Below are positions 19,094 to 26,834 of a stretch of 63,222 bases of DNA, piece after piece; the first letter of the stretch is position 1, and the number at the start of each line of letters is the position of its first letter. The notes beneath the pieces were generated by a model. That model saw only the letters and a list, made by a program, of their open reading frames with translations, was not told where the DNA came from and did not search any database. This DNA is from Mesorhizobium sp. SARCC-RB16n (GTDB lineage: Bacteria > Pseudomonadota > Alphaproteobacteria > Rhizobiales > Rhizobiaceae), in contig NZ_ML703265.1 in the NCBI RefSeq assembly GCF_008520305.1, positions 1 to 63,222 of the forward strand, given 5' to 3'. Both the position numbers and the translations under genes were made by a program.

Positions 19094-20689
19094 ATGGCAA
19101 CCGCAACCATCACCGCAGGAGCGCCGCCGGCGATACCGGCCGCGCCCGACACCATTTCGACACGACGCATCATCGCTTTCCTGGCGATGGTGTTCGGCAT
19201 GTTCATGGCGATCCTGGACATCCAGATCGTCTCGGCCTCGCTGGCCGAGATCCAGGCCGGCCTCAGCGCCAGCTCCGACGAGATCCCGTGGGTGCAGACG
19301 GCCTATCTGATCGCCGAGGTGGTCATGATCCCGCTGTCGGGCTTTCTCAGCCGGATGCTGTCGACGCGCGTGCTGTTCACCGTCGCGGCCGCTGGCTTCA
19401 CCGCGGCCAGTGCGCTGGCTGCGACCGCCACGAACATCGACCAGATGATCGTCTATCGCGCCGTGCAAGGTTTCATCGGCGGCGGCATGATCCCGAGCGT
19501 CTTTGCCGCGGCCTTCACTATCTTCCCGCCGTCGCGCCGCGCCATCGTCTCGCCGATGATCGGCCTGGTGGCGACGCTGGCGCCGACCATCGGCCCGACC
19601 GTCGGCGGCTATATCAGCCACGCCTTCTCATGGCACTGGCTGTTCCTGGTCAATGTCGTGCCCGGCATTCTGGTGGCGACCGCGGCCTGGTCGCTGATCG
19701 ATTTCGACAAGCCCAATCTCAAGCTGTTCTCGAAGTTCGACTGGTGGGGCCTCGCCGGCATGGCCGCTTTCCTCGGCTGCATGGAGTATGTGCTCGAGGA
19801 GGGTCCGAACAATGACTGGCTGCAGGACCAAGCCGTGTTCATCTGCGCCATCATCATGACCATCGGCGCGGTGATCTTCTTCTGGCGTGTCTTCACGGCC
19901 GAGGAACCGATCGTCGACCTCAAGGCGTTCAGCAACATCAATTTCGCCTTCGGCTCGCTGTTTTCCTTCGTCATCGGCATCGGCCTCTATGGCCTGACCT
20001 ATCTCTATCCGGTCTTCCTCGGACGCATCCGCGGCTACGATTCGATGATGATCGGCGAAGCGCTGTTCGTCAGCGGCCTGGCCATGTTCGTCACCGCGCC
20101 CATCTCCGGCATCCTGTCGAGCAAGATGGACCTGCGGCTGATGATGATGATCGGCCTGTTCGGCTTCGCCACCGGTACGTGGTGGATGACGCATCTGACC
20201 GCCGACTGGGACTTTTACGAGTTGCTCATCCCGCAGATCCTGCGCGGCTGTTCGATGATGCTGTGCATGGTGCCGATCAACAATATCGCGCTGGGCACCT
20301 TGCCGCCGGACCGGCTGAAGAATGCATCCGGCCTGTTCAATCTGACCCGCAACCTCGGCGGCGCGGTCGGCCTTGCCCTCATCAACACGGTGCTGATCGA
20401 CCGCAATGCCTTCCACTATGCCCGGCTCTCCGAGCATGTGCAGTGGGGCAGTGCCGCCGCGCAGACCAAGCTCCAGAACATGACGCTCAATTTCGAGCAG
20501 ACCACCGGCCTGGACGCCACAAGTGCCGCGATCTCCAAGCTGTCGGGCATGGTCCACCAGCAGGCGGCGCTGCTGTCCTTCATGGATGTGTTCTATCTGC
20601 TTACCGTGCTGTTCGGGACGCTTGGGTTCTTCACCATGCTGATCAAGAAGCCGGCGGCGCCCGGTGGTGGCGGAGGCGGCGGGCACTGA
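19094..20689 (+). CDS. EmrB-type multidrug efflux MFS transporter (DHA2 family), system 2
   Basis: The 531-residue protein has about 14 transmembrane helices of the DHA2 drug:H+ antiporter family (MAILDIQIVSASLAEIQAG in helix 1, LAPTIGPTVGGYISHAFSWH at motif C). A perfect AAGGAGG ribosome-binding site precedes ATG 19094. The C-terminus ends in a glycine run followed by His. It forms a pair with the adaptor gene 75 bp upstream and ends at a bidirectional terminator. Confidence 0.93.
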   Translation: MATATITAGAPPAIPAAPDTISTRRIIAFLAMVFGMFMAILDIQIVSASLAEIQAGLSASSDEIPWVQTAYLIAEVVMIPLSGFLSRMLSTRVLFTVAAAGFTAASALAATATNIDQMIVYRAVQGFIGGGMIPSVFAAAFTIFPPSRRAIVSPMIGLVATLAPTIGPTVGGYISHAFSWHWLFLVNVVPGILVATAAWSLIDFDKPNLKLFSKFDWWGLAGMAAFLGCMEYVLEEGPNNDWLQDQAVFICAIIMTIGAVIFFWRVFTAEEPIVDLKAFSNINFAFGSLFSFVIGIGLYGLTYLYPVFLGRIRGYDSMMIGEALFVSGLAMFVTAPISGILSSKMDLRLMMMIGLFGFATGTWWMTHLTADWDFYELLIPQILRGCSMMLCMVPINNIALGTLPPDRLKNASGLFNLTRNLGGAVGLALINTVLIDRNAFHYARLSEHVQWGSAAAQTKLQNMTLNFEQTTGLDATSAAISKLSGMVHQQAALLSFMDVFYLLTVLFGTLGFFTMLIKKPAAPGGGGGGGH

Positions 20690-20695
20690 AGCAAA

Positions 20696-20731
20696 GAAAA
20701 GTGGGCAGCGGTTTCGGGAAGCTCCTCCAGT
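20696..20731. repeat. Partial type B intergenic repeat
   Basis: The segment around GAAAAGTGGGCAGCGGTTTC resembles the right part of the type B repeats at 25298-25350, 47896-47940 and 56758-56806, but it is truncated and diverged. Confidence 0.4.
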
Positions 20732-20756
20732 CCACGCCCGAAAAGCTCTGACCACG

Positions 20757-20791
20757 CAAAAAACTCCGGGCCGCAAAGCCCGGAGTTTTTT
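20757..20791. terminator. Bidirectional terminator between emrB (system 2) and msrB
   Basis: A perfect 9-bp stem (ACTCCGGGC / GCCCGGAGT, 6-nt loop) is flanked by an A-run on the left and a T-run on the right. It can therefore terminate both the plus-strand efflux genes and the minus-strand msrB gene. Confidence 0.9.
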
Positions 20792-20806
20792 ATTGCCCTG
20801 GTGTCG

Positions 20807-21310
20807 TCAGGCGGTCGCCGGCTTGAAGGTCAGCGCCACGCCATTGATGCAGTGGCGCAGGCCGGTCGGCGCCGGGCCGTCGTCGAAGACATGGCCGAGA
20901 TGGCCGCCGCAACGGCGGCAATGCACTTCGGTGCGGGTCATGCCCAGCGAGCGGTCCTCGGTCTTGCCGATGCCATTGGCGATCTCCTGCCAGAAGCTCG
21001 GCCAGCCGGTGCCGGAATCGAACTTCGTCTCCGAGGGATAGACCGGCAGATCGCAGCCGGCGCAGGCGAAGATCCCCTTGCGGTGTTCGTTGAGCAGCGG
21101 GCTGGTGCCGGGATACTCCGTGCCTTCCTTGCGCAGCACGTTGAAGGCGGCCGGCGACAGGATGGCTTTCCACTCGTCTTCGGTCTTGGTGACCTCGAAT
21201 TTCTCGGCGGCTTGCGCGGCCTGCGGGGTGCCCATGCGCAGCATCGTTGCCGCGGCACCGATAAGGCCGATGGCGGCGGCACCGCTCAAAAGAAAGTCGC
21301 GACGGTTCAT
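20807..21310 (-). CDS. msrB: Peptide-methionine (R)-S-oxide reductase MsrB, Tat-exported
   Basis: The 167-residue enzyme reduces methionine-R-sulfoxide. It has the zinc-binding Cys pairs (CAGC and CRRCG), the GTGWPSFW segment, and the catalytic Cys in RHCINGVALTF. The N-terminus MNRRDFLLSGAAAIGLIG is a twin-arginine signal, so the enzyme should fold in the cytoplasm and act in the periplasm. Most MsrB proteins are cytoplasmic and about 130-140 residues; the extra length here is the leader. It precedes the fasciclin/SigK/RskA-like genes on the same strand, but its own transcription unit is not clear. Confidence 0.93.
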   Translation of the reverse strand: MNRRDFLLSGAAAIGLIGAAATMLRMGTPQAAQAAEKFEVTKTEDEWKAILSPAAFNVLRKEGTEYPGTSPLLNEHRKGIFACAGCDLPVYPSETKFDSGTGWPSFWQEIANGIGKTEDRSLGMTRTEVHCRRCGGHLGHVFDDGPAPTGLRHCINGVALTFKPATA

Positions 21311-21536
21311 GACCAGTTCCTCCTGTCGTCTGTTTTGCCAAACTATGCCGTCGCCCGAAAGTCAAAAGCCGGTGACGGTTGCCCAAAACGACACTCCGCG
21401 CCGCTCCACGGGTGACCGTGGGCGGCGCGGAGCACGCGTGTCGATTGCGCATCACGGCAGCGAGACGGCGCGATCGACGGAGGGCTCTTGCAGCAGGTTC
21501 GTCGGCGGCAAGCGCCTCGTTACATCTTCCACCCGA

Positions 21537-22094
21537 TCACATCTTCGGGAGCAGAACCTTGTCGATGACATGGATGACGCCGTTGGACTGTTCGACATCG
21601 GCGATCGTCACATTGGCGACATTGCCGTTCTCGTCGGTGACGGTGACCTTGCCGCCATCGGCTTTCAGGGACAGTTCGCAGCCTCCGACCGTCTTGACCT
21701 TGTGGGTGCCGCCATCGGCCTTGGCCATCGCGGTCACATCCGCTCCCATCGCCTTGGCGGCGATCACGTGGCAGGCCAGGATCTTGGTGAGCTTGTCCTT
21801 GTTCTCGGGCTTGAGCAGCGTGTCGACCGTGCCGGTCGGCAGTGCGGCGAAGGCTTCGTTGGTCGGCGCGAAAACGGTGAACGGGCCGGCGCCCTGCAGC
21901 GTATCGACCAGGCCTGCGGCCTTGACGGCGGCGACCAGCGTCGTGTGATCCTTCGAATTGACGGCGTTCTCGACGATGGTCTTGTTGGCATACATGGCGG
22001 CGCCGCCGACCATCGGGTTTTCGGCATAGGCAGCGGTGGCAAGCGCGGAGACAGCGATCGTACCGGCGAGCAAAAGGGTGGCGAATCTACGCAT
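21537..22094 (-). CDS. Secreted fasciclin (FAS1) domain protein, copy 2
   Basis: The 185-residue protein has a signal peptide (MRRFATLLLAGTIAVSALATAAYA) and one FAS1 domain, with GPFTVFAPTNEAFAALP and the terminal NGVIHVIDKVLLP. It differs from copy 1 mainly in the middle of the domain, where two cysteines (in LACHV and GGCEL) occur that copy 1 lacks and that could form a disulfide. ATG 22094 has GAGGAG upstream. It lies 223 bp downstream of the anti-sigma gene on the same strand, so it is a likely regulon member of the sigma factor at 23037-23576. Confidence 0.92.
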   Translation of the reverse strand: MRRFATLLLAGTIAVSALATAAYAENPMVGGAAMYANKTIVENAVNSKDHTTLVAAVKAAGLVDTLQGAGPFTVFAPTNEAFAALPTGTVDTLLKPENKDKLTKILACHVIAAKAMGADVTAMAKADGGTHKVKTVGGCELSLKADGGKVTVTDENGNVANVTIADVEQSNGVIHVIDKVLLPKM

Positions 22095-22317
22095 GATATT
22101 AAAACTCCTCGGGTTTTCTCTTCCCATTTTTGGGAACGTGAGGAGATACGCAACACAGGCACGCTAGTTTCAGAATATTCGTGGATTTTTAAGTTATTTT
22201 CATCCTCGAATAAATTTTCCGGGCACGACAGTTTTCCGGCTTACAGGCCTGTTAGACATGTATGGTAAAAGACAGACTGCCAAATTTCTATCTTGGTTTC
22301 ACAGTCCGAGGGGTCGA

Positions 22318-23040
22318 TCAGATGCCCTTCAAATCACCCGCGGCGACGACGGGTCCGGTCGGCTGGCCGGTCGGCGAGCCTCCGGCAGGCTCGAGGCTGA
22401 CCGCCAGTACGGCGCCCTGCGCGAGTTTCTGCTGCACCGCCGGGGCAACCGCCACATGCGCGGTCTGGCCGGCAGGGATGACGCCCATCGAGACCGGGGC
22501 ATTCTTGCCCTCGATCATCCACAGTTCGAAGTCCTTGCCGGCGGCGCGTTCGCCGGAGACGAGAGAGAGACCGACATCGTGGCGGGCAGCGTCGTAGACG
22601 GCCAGATATTTGACGTCGCTGCCGTCAGCCGCCAGCGAGGCGACAAGGCGCGTCTGCGGCTGTCCGGCCGGCGGATTGAGGTAGGGCACGGCGATGTAGA
22701 GTGCCAGTGCCGCGACAGCCGCGACCGCAAGACCGCGCCAGAAGGCGAGGCTGGACCACAGGCCGGCACGCGGTTCGGCGGGCGCGCCGGCGACGGATGA
22801 AAACAGCCGGCGGTCGATCGCCGGCTTCACCGAAGCCGGCTGCTCGATTTCCGGATAGGCGGATGCCAGCGGCGACAGGCGAACCTCCCAGCCATCGACA
22901 AGCCGCGCGAAATCGGTTTCGGCGTCGATGCGCCTGGATGCGATCTGCCGCTCTTCCGCCGGAAGCACGCCGAGAACGTATTCGGCGGCGAACAGGTCGT
23001 CGCCCCCACGTTCCGGTCCGTTGTCTTCTGCCAGCGTCAT
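22318..23040 (-). CDS. RskA-type anti-sigma factor
   Basis: The 240-residue membrane protein has an N-terminal cytoplasmic sigma-binding region (LFAAEYVLGVLPAEERQ), one transmembrane helix (about residues 102-118, AVAAVAALALYIAVPYL) and a C-terminal periplasmic RskA domain. Such proteins sequester an ECF sigma factor until a signal triggers release. The ATG at 23040 overlaps the sigma stop codon (ATGA), giving translational coupling; an ATG at 23052 is an alternative. The order sigma, anti-sigma, fasciclin on one strand suggests control of an extracytoplasmic response. Confidence 0.88.
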   Translation of the reverse strand: MTLAEDNGPERGGDDLFAAEYVLGVLPAEERQIASRRIDAETDFARLVDGWEVRLSPLASAYPEIEQPASVKPAIDRRLFSSVAGAPAEPRAGLWSSLAFWRGLAVAAVAALALYIAVPYLNPPAGQPQTRLVASLAADGSDVKYLAVYDAARHDVGLSLVSGERAAGKDFELWMIEGKNAPVSMGVIPAGQTAHVAVAPAVQQKLAQGAVLAVSLEPAGGSPTGQPTGPVVAAGDLKGI

Positions 23041-23576
23041 CTTTCCAGACATTCCCTGAGTTTCATCAGGCTGCGGCGCAGCCAGGTACGCATCGTGTTC
23101 AACGGCACGCCGTGGCGCTCCGCCAGTTCGGCATAGCTCTCGCCCTTGAGATAAGCACCGCGGACGGCCGCCGCCCGGTCCTTTTCCAATTCATCGAGAC
23201 AATGGTGGATGCGTTCGGATTCGTCGCCCGCCACCGCCATCGCTTCAGGTCCCAGCGCCGGATCGGCCACGTGGAGCGCGGCATCGATATCGACGGCAGG
23301 CTTGCGCCTCGCCCTCACGCGATCGATCGCATGGTTGCGCGCGATCGCGACCAGCCAGGAGATTGGGCTTAGGTCGGAGACAGCAAAACGATCCGCCTTC
23401 GTCCAAATCTTGACGAAGACTTCCTGCAGCGCTTCTTCCGCATCTCCCCGGTCGTTCAATACACGAAGGCACACGCCGAAAAGTTTCGCGCTGGTCTGCC
23501 GGTAGAGCAGGTCGAACGCTGCCCGGTCCTTCATCGAAGTCCGGACGATCAGCTTGGTGATGTCCTGCGGCGTCAT
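23037..23576 (-). CDS. ECF sigma factor (SigK-like)
   Basis: The 179-residue protein has sigma region 2 (YRQTSAKLFGVCLRVLNDRG, DAEEALQEVFVKIW, WLVAIARNHAIDRVRAR) and region 4 with a helix-turn-helix (YAELAERHGVPLNTMRTWLRRSLMKLRECL). This is the normal size for an ECF sigma. The start at 23576 restores family length, although no ribosome-binding site is evident. It is coupled to an RskA-type anti-sigma factor, as SigK is in mycobacteria. A GGAAC box at 23642-23638 upstream resembles an ECF -35 element, but no -10 at proper spacing is clear. Confidence 0.9.
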   Translation of the reverse strand: MTPQDITKLIVRTSMKDRAAFDLLYRQTSAKLFGVCLRVLNDRGDAEEALQEVFVKIWTKADRFAVSDLSPISWLVAIARNHAIDRVRARRKPAVDIDAALHVADPALGPEAMAVAGDESERIHHCLDELEKDRAAAVRGAYLKGESYAELAERHGVPLNTMRTWLRRSLMKLRECLER

Positions 23577-23715
23577 GCGCGCCAAATTAGGCAATTGCCT
23601 TGTATTTGCAACGACGGAAATATTCCGTGCACCTAAAGTTCCGCCGTCTTGATCAGGGCTCCGATTGCCAAGGGAATCGCGGCTGGCTAGCTTGGCGGCA
23701 ACGGGGGGAGCGCGC

Positions 23716-25215
23716 ATGTCTGTCGAACGGATCCTGTGGGAAGAAGACGCAACCGGTCTTGCCGGTCTGGTGCGCAAGGGTGAACTGTCGGCGATCGAGT
23801 TGACCGAGGCGGCGATCGCCCGTGCCGAGGCCACCCGCCCCGAAATCAATGCCACGGCAGAGCCGCTCTATGAGGCCGCACGGACCCGGGCAAGGAGCAT
23901 CGACCGTTCGCTGCCGCTGGCCGGGGTGCCCTTTGCCATCAAGGATCTCGGCATTGCCATCAAGGGCGTGCCCTCGCATGGCGGCAGCCGCATTCCGGCG
24001 TGGGTGCCCGATTTCAATTCGGTGATGACCGAGCGCTATCTCGCCGCCGGGTTGATCCCGATCGTCACCTCGACGTCGCCCGAGCATGGGCTGCGGCTGA
24101 TGACGGAATCAAAGGCCTTCGGCATCACCCGCAATCCCTGGAATACCGGCCACACCACCGGTGGTTCGTCTGGCGGTTCGGCAGCGCTGGTCGCCGCCGG
24201 CGTCGTGCCGGTGGCGCACGCCTCGGATGGCGGCGGCTCGATCCGCGTGCCTTCGGCCTGCAGCGGGCTTGTCGGCCTCAAGACCTCGCGCGGGCGTGTC
24301 CCGCTGTCGCCGCTGGTGAGCGAAAGCTGGTACGGCATGGTCGTCGATCACGCCGTCACCCGCTCGGTGCGCGACTGCGCGCTGCTGCTCGACCTCACCC
24401 ATGGTCCCGATACGCTGGCGCCCTATGCCGCGCTGCCGCCGAAGGGCCCGTTCGCCGCCGCCGCAGCGCGCGATCCCGGCAAGCTCAGGCTGGCGGTGTA
24501 CCGCAAATCGCCGCTTGGCCTGCCGATCTCGGCCGAGACGCTCAAGGCGCTCGACATCGCCGTGGCGCTCGCCCGCGAGGGCGGCCATTCGATCGAGGAC
24601 ATCGAGCTGCCCTTCATCGGCCGCGATTTCTTCGCCGATTTCTGCACGACGGTCGCCTCCGCGGTCGCCGGCTCGTTGCGGGCGGAAGCGCTGCGCGTCG
24701 GCCGGTCCGTCACCGGCGACATCGAGCGCGCCACGCGGGTGCTCGGCCGGTTGGGCGAAATGGTCTCGGCCGGCGAAACCTATGCCGGCCTGCAGCGGCT
24801 GCATGCCGCCTCGCGGCAACTGATCACCGAGACGGCGCGCTATGATGCGGTGCTGATGCCCATCATCGCACACCCACCGCTCGCCTGCGGCGCCATGGAC
24901 CCCAAGGGCGCCGACGAGCTGATCGAAAACCTGCTCGACAAGCTTCACCTCACCTCCTTGCTCAAGATCAAGCCACTGTTCGGCCAGTTGATGGACAAGA
25001 GCCTTTGGTTCACGCACTGGCCCGCGATCCACAATGTCAGCGGCCAGCCGTCGATCGCGCTCCCCGTCCATGTCACGGACGCCGGCCTGCCACTCGGCAT
25101 CCAGGCCGCAGGCCGCCCGGGCGACGAGGAAACGCTTTTGTCGCTCGCCGCGCAGATGGAGAAAATCTCGGGCTGGCTGACGCGGCGGGCGACGCTGATG
25201 GTGCCGTCACAATGA
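23716..25215 (+). CDS. Amidase (amidase signature family)
   Basis: The 499-residue enzyme belongs to the amidase signature family, which hydrolyses C-N bonds using a Ser-cisSer-Lys triad. The Lys lies in PFAIKDLG, and the serine-rich signature is TTGGSSGGSAALVAAGVVPV followed by DGGGSIRVP. ATG 23716 has a GGGGGAG ribosome-binding site and is preferred to an in-frame start at 23665. It is divergent from the sigma factor gene. The amide substrate is unknown; GatA is unlikely because no gatB or gatC is adjacent. Confidence 0.9.
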   Translation: MSVERILWEEDATGLAGLVRKGELSAIELTEAAIARAEATRPEINATAEPLYEAARTRARSIDRSLPLAGVPFAIKDLGIAIKGVPSHGGSRIPAWVPDFNSVMTERYLAAGLIPIVTSTSPEHGLRLMTESKAFGITRNPWNTGHTTGGSSGGSAALVAAGVVPVAHASDGGGSIRVPSACSGLVGLKTSRGRVPLSPLVSESWYGMVVDHAVTRSVRDCALLLDLTHGPDTLAPYAALPPKGPFAAAAARDPGKLRLAVYRKSPLGLPISAETLKALDIAVALAREGGHSIEDIELPFIGRDFFADFCTTVASAVAGSLRAEALRVGRSVTGDIERATRVLGRLGEMVSAGETYAGLQRLHAASRQLITETARYDAVLMPIIAHPPLACGAMDPKGADELIENLLDKLHLTSLLKIKPLFGQLMDKSLWFTHWPAIHNVSGQPSIALPVHVTDAGLPLGIQAAGRPGDEETLLSLAAQMEKISGWLTRRATLMVPSQ

Positions 25216-25297
25216 CGACACCGTGAACCGCTCGAATATGACAGCAATGCCATTTGCGGCTCGCGTCAATTCCCGCTAAGACGCCGCCGTCTTTACC

Positions 25298-25350
25298 TGA
25301 TGCAGGTCGCCCAAAAAGTGCCCAGCGGTTGTGGGGCAACGACATGCATA
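25298..25350. repeat. Dispersed intergenic repeat, type B, copy 1
   Basis: A roughly 53-bp element starting TGATGCAGGTCGCCC, with inner AAAAAGTGCCCAGCGGTT and ending CGACATGCATA. It lies in the argB leader. An in-frame ATG at 25344 falls inside it, which argues that translation of argB starts further on. Related copies are at 47896-47940 and 56758-56806. Confidence 0.6.
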
Positions 25351-25376
25351 GAACCAGAAGCCGGGGAACCACGCCG

Positions 25377-26270
25377 ATGACGGACGTCACCGCCACCGCG
25401 GAAATGCAGGCCGCCCTCTTGTCGCGGGCGCTGCCCTACATGCAGCGCTACGAGAACAGAACCGTCGTGGTGAAATATGGCGGTCACGCCATGGGCGATA
25501 TCGAGCTCGGCAAGGCCTTCGCACGCGACATCGCGCTGCTGAAGCAATCCGGCGTCAACCCGATCGTCGTTCATGGCGGCGGTCCGCAGATCGGCGCCAT
25601 GCTGAACAAGATGGGTATCGAATCCAAGTTCGAGGGCGGTCTGCGCGTCACCGACCAGAAGACGGTCGAGATCGTCGAGATGGTGCTGGCCGGGTCGATC
25701 AACAAGGAGATCGTGGCACTGATCAACGCCGAGGGCGAATGGGCGATCGGCCTGTGCGGCAAGGACGGCAACATGGTGTTCGCCGAAAAGGCGCGCAAGA
25801 CCATGATCGACCCCGATTCCAACATCGAGCGCGTGCTCGATCTCGGCTTCGTCGGCGAACCGGTCGAGGTCGACCGCACGCTGCTCGACCTTCTTGCACG
25901 CTCCGAAATGATCCCCGTGCTGGCGCCGGTCGCGCCCGGCCGCGACGGCCACACCTACAACATCAACGCCGACACTTTCGCCGGTGCCATCGCCGGCGCC
26001 TGCAAGGCCTCGCGCCTTCTGTTCCTCACCGACGTGCCGGGCGTGCTCGACAAGGACAAGAAGCTGATCGACGAGCTGACGGTCGCCGAGGCCAAGGCGC
26101 TGATCAAGGACGGCACGGTGTCGGGCGGCATGATCCCCAAGGTCGAGACCTGCATCGAGGCGATCGAGCGCGGCGTCGAAGGCGTCGTCATCCTCAACGG
26201 CAAGACGCCGCATTCGGTGCTGCTCGAACTCTTCACCGAACACGGCGCCGGTACACTGATCGTGCCTTGA
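25377..26270 (+). CDS. argB: Acetylglutamate kinase
   Basis: The 297-residue cytoplasmic enzyme phosphorylates N-acetyl-L-glutamate in arginine biosynthesis. Visible motifs are [10 protein letters not shown] (phosphate binding), [12 protein letters not shown] and the C-terminal [26 protein letters not shown]. The length matches other ArgB proteins when ATG 25377 is used, giving [20 protein letters not shown]. The in-frame starts at 25254 and 25344 read through a type B repeat and are unlikely. A core gene of the rhizobial engB-argB-dapD segment. Confidence 0.97.
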   Translation: MTDVTATAEMQAALLSRALPYMQRYENRTVVVKYGGHAMGDIELGKAFARDIALLKQSGVNPIVVHGGGPQIGAMLNKMGIESKFEGGLRVTDQKTVEIVEMVLAGSINKEIVALINAEGEWAIGLCGKDGNMVFAEKARKTMIDPDSNIERVLDLGFVGEPVEVDRTLLDLLARSEMIPVLAPVAPGRDGHTYNINADTFAGAIAGACKASRLLFLTDVPGVLDKDKKLIDELTVAEAKALIKDGTVSGGMIPKVETCIEAIERGVEGVVILNGKTPHSVLLELFTEHGAGTLIVP

Positions 26271-26298
26271 TATTTTGCATTTTCGGCGCCTCGGATCC

Positions 26299-26757
26299 TC
26301 AGTCCGGCAGAGCGGCGACGGCCACGATCTCGATGACGAGATCGGGATGGGCAAGTGCGGCAACCCCGATCACTTCCGATGGCGGCGGATTGTTGTAGCT
26401 GCAGTGCTTCGGGCAGTGCTCGGCGAAGAACTCGTCCATGACGTCCAGCCGGAAATTGGGCGAGCTCAGCGCGCCGCCGTCTGGAAACGGCCCTTTGACA
26501 TACTGGGTTATCTTGACGAGATATTCGAGCGAACTGCCGAGTTCTTCCAGATCCGATTTGATGTTCGTCAGAATGGAGCGCCATTGCATCGCCGCGTCGC
26601 CAACGGCACCACCCTTGCCGCTCGACGGGTCATAATTCTCGGCTGTGCCTGTATTGCCGGCAAGAAAGACATATCCCTTGGCTCCGGTCACGACAGTGCC
26701 TTTGCCCCAAGGCATAAGCCGGCCTCCCTTCATCTTCTTATGCGTGACAAGGTTCAT
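26299..26757 (-). CDS. RidA/YjgF/Rid family protein
   Basis: The 152-residue protein belongs to the Rid superfamily, whose archetype RidA hydrolyses reactive enamines and imines formed by PLP enzymes. Features are the N-terminal GYVFLAGNTG, the central QWRSILTNIKSDLEELGSSL and ITQYVKG, and the C-terminal HPDLVIEIVAVAALP. The usual catalytic arginine of RidA (in an IEAVA-R context) is not evident here, so it may belong to another Rid subgroup with a different role. A GGAGGA ribosome-binding site precedes ATG 26757. Confidence 0.88.
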   Translation of the reverse strand: MNLVTHKKMKGGRLMPWGKGTVVTGAKGYVFLAGNTGTAENYDPSSGKGGAVGDAAMQWRSILTNIKSDLEELGSSLEYLVKITQYVKGPFPDGGALSSPNFRLDVMDEFFAEHCPKHCSYNNPPPSEVIGVAALAHPDLVIEIVAVAALPD

Positions 26758-26834
26758 CGATTCCTCCTGCCAGTCACCACAGTCCGATCCCTGGAAATTA
26801 GCGCGTTGACCGCTGGCGGCCAGGACGCGACGGG

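Noticed and set aside
23577-23642. An ECF autoregulatory promoter upstream of the sigma factor gene (GGAAC at 23642-23638)
   Set aside because: The nearest CGTC lies 21 nt downstream, outside the normal 15-18 nt spacing. The -35-like box alone is too weak to annotate.
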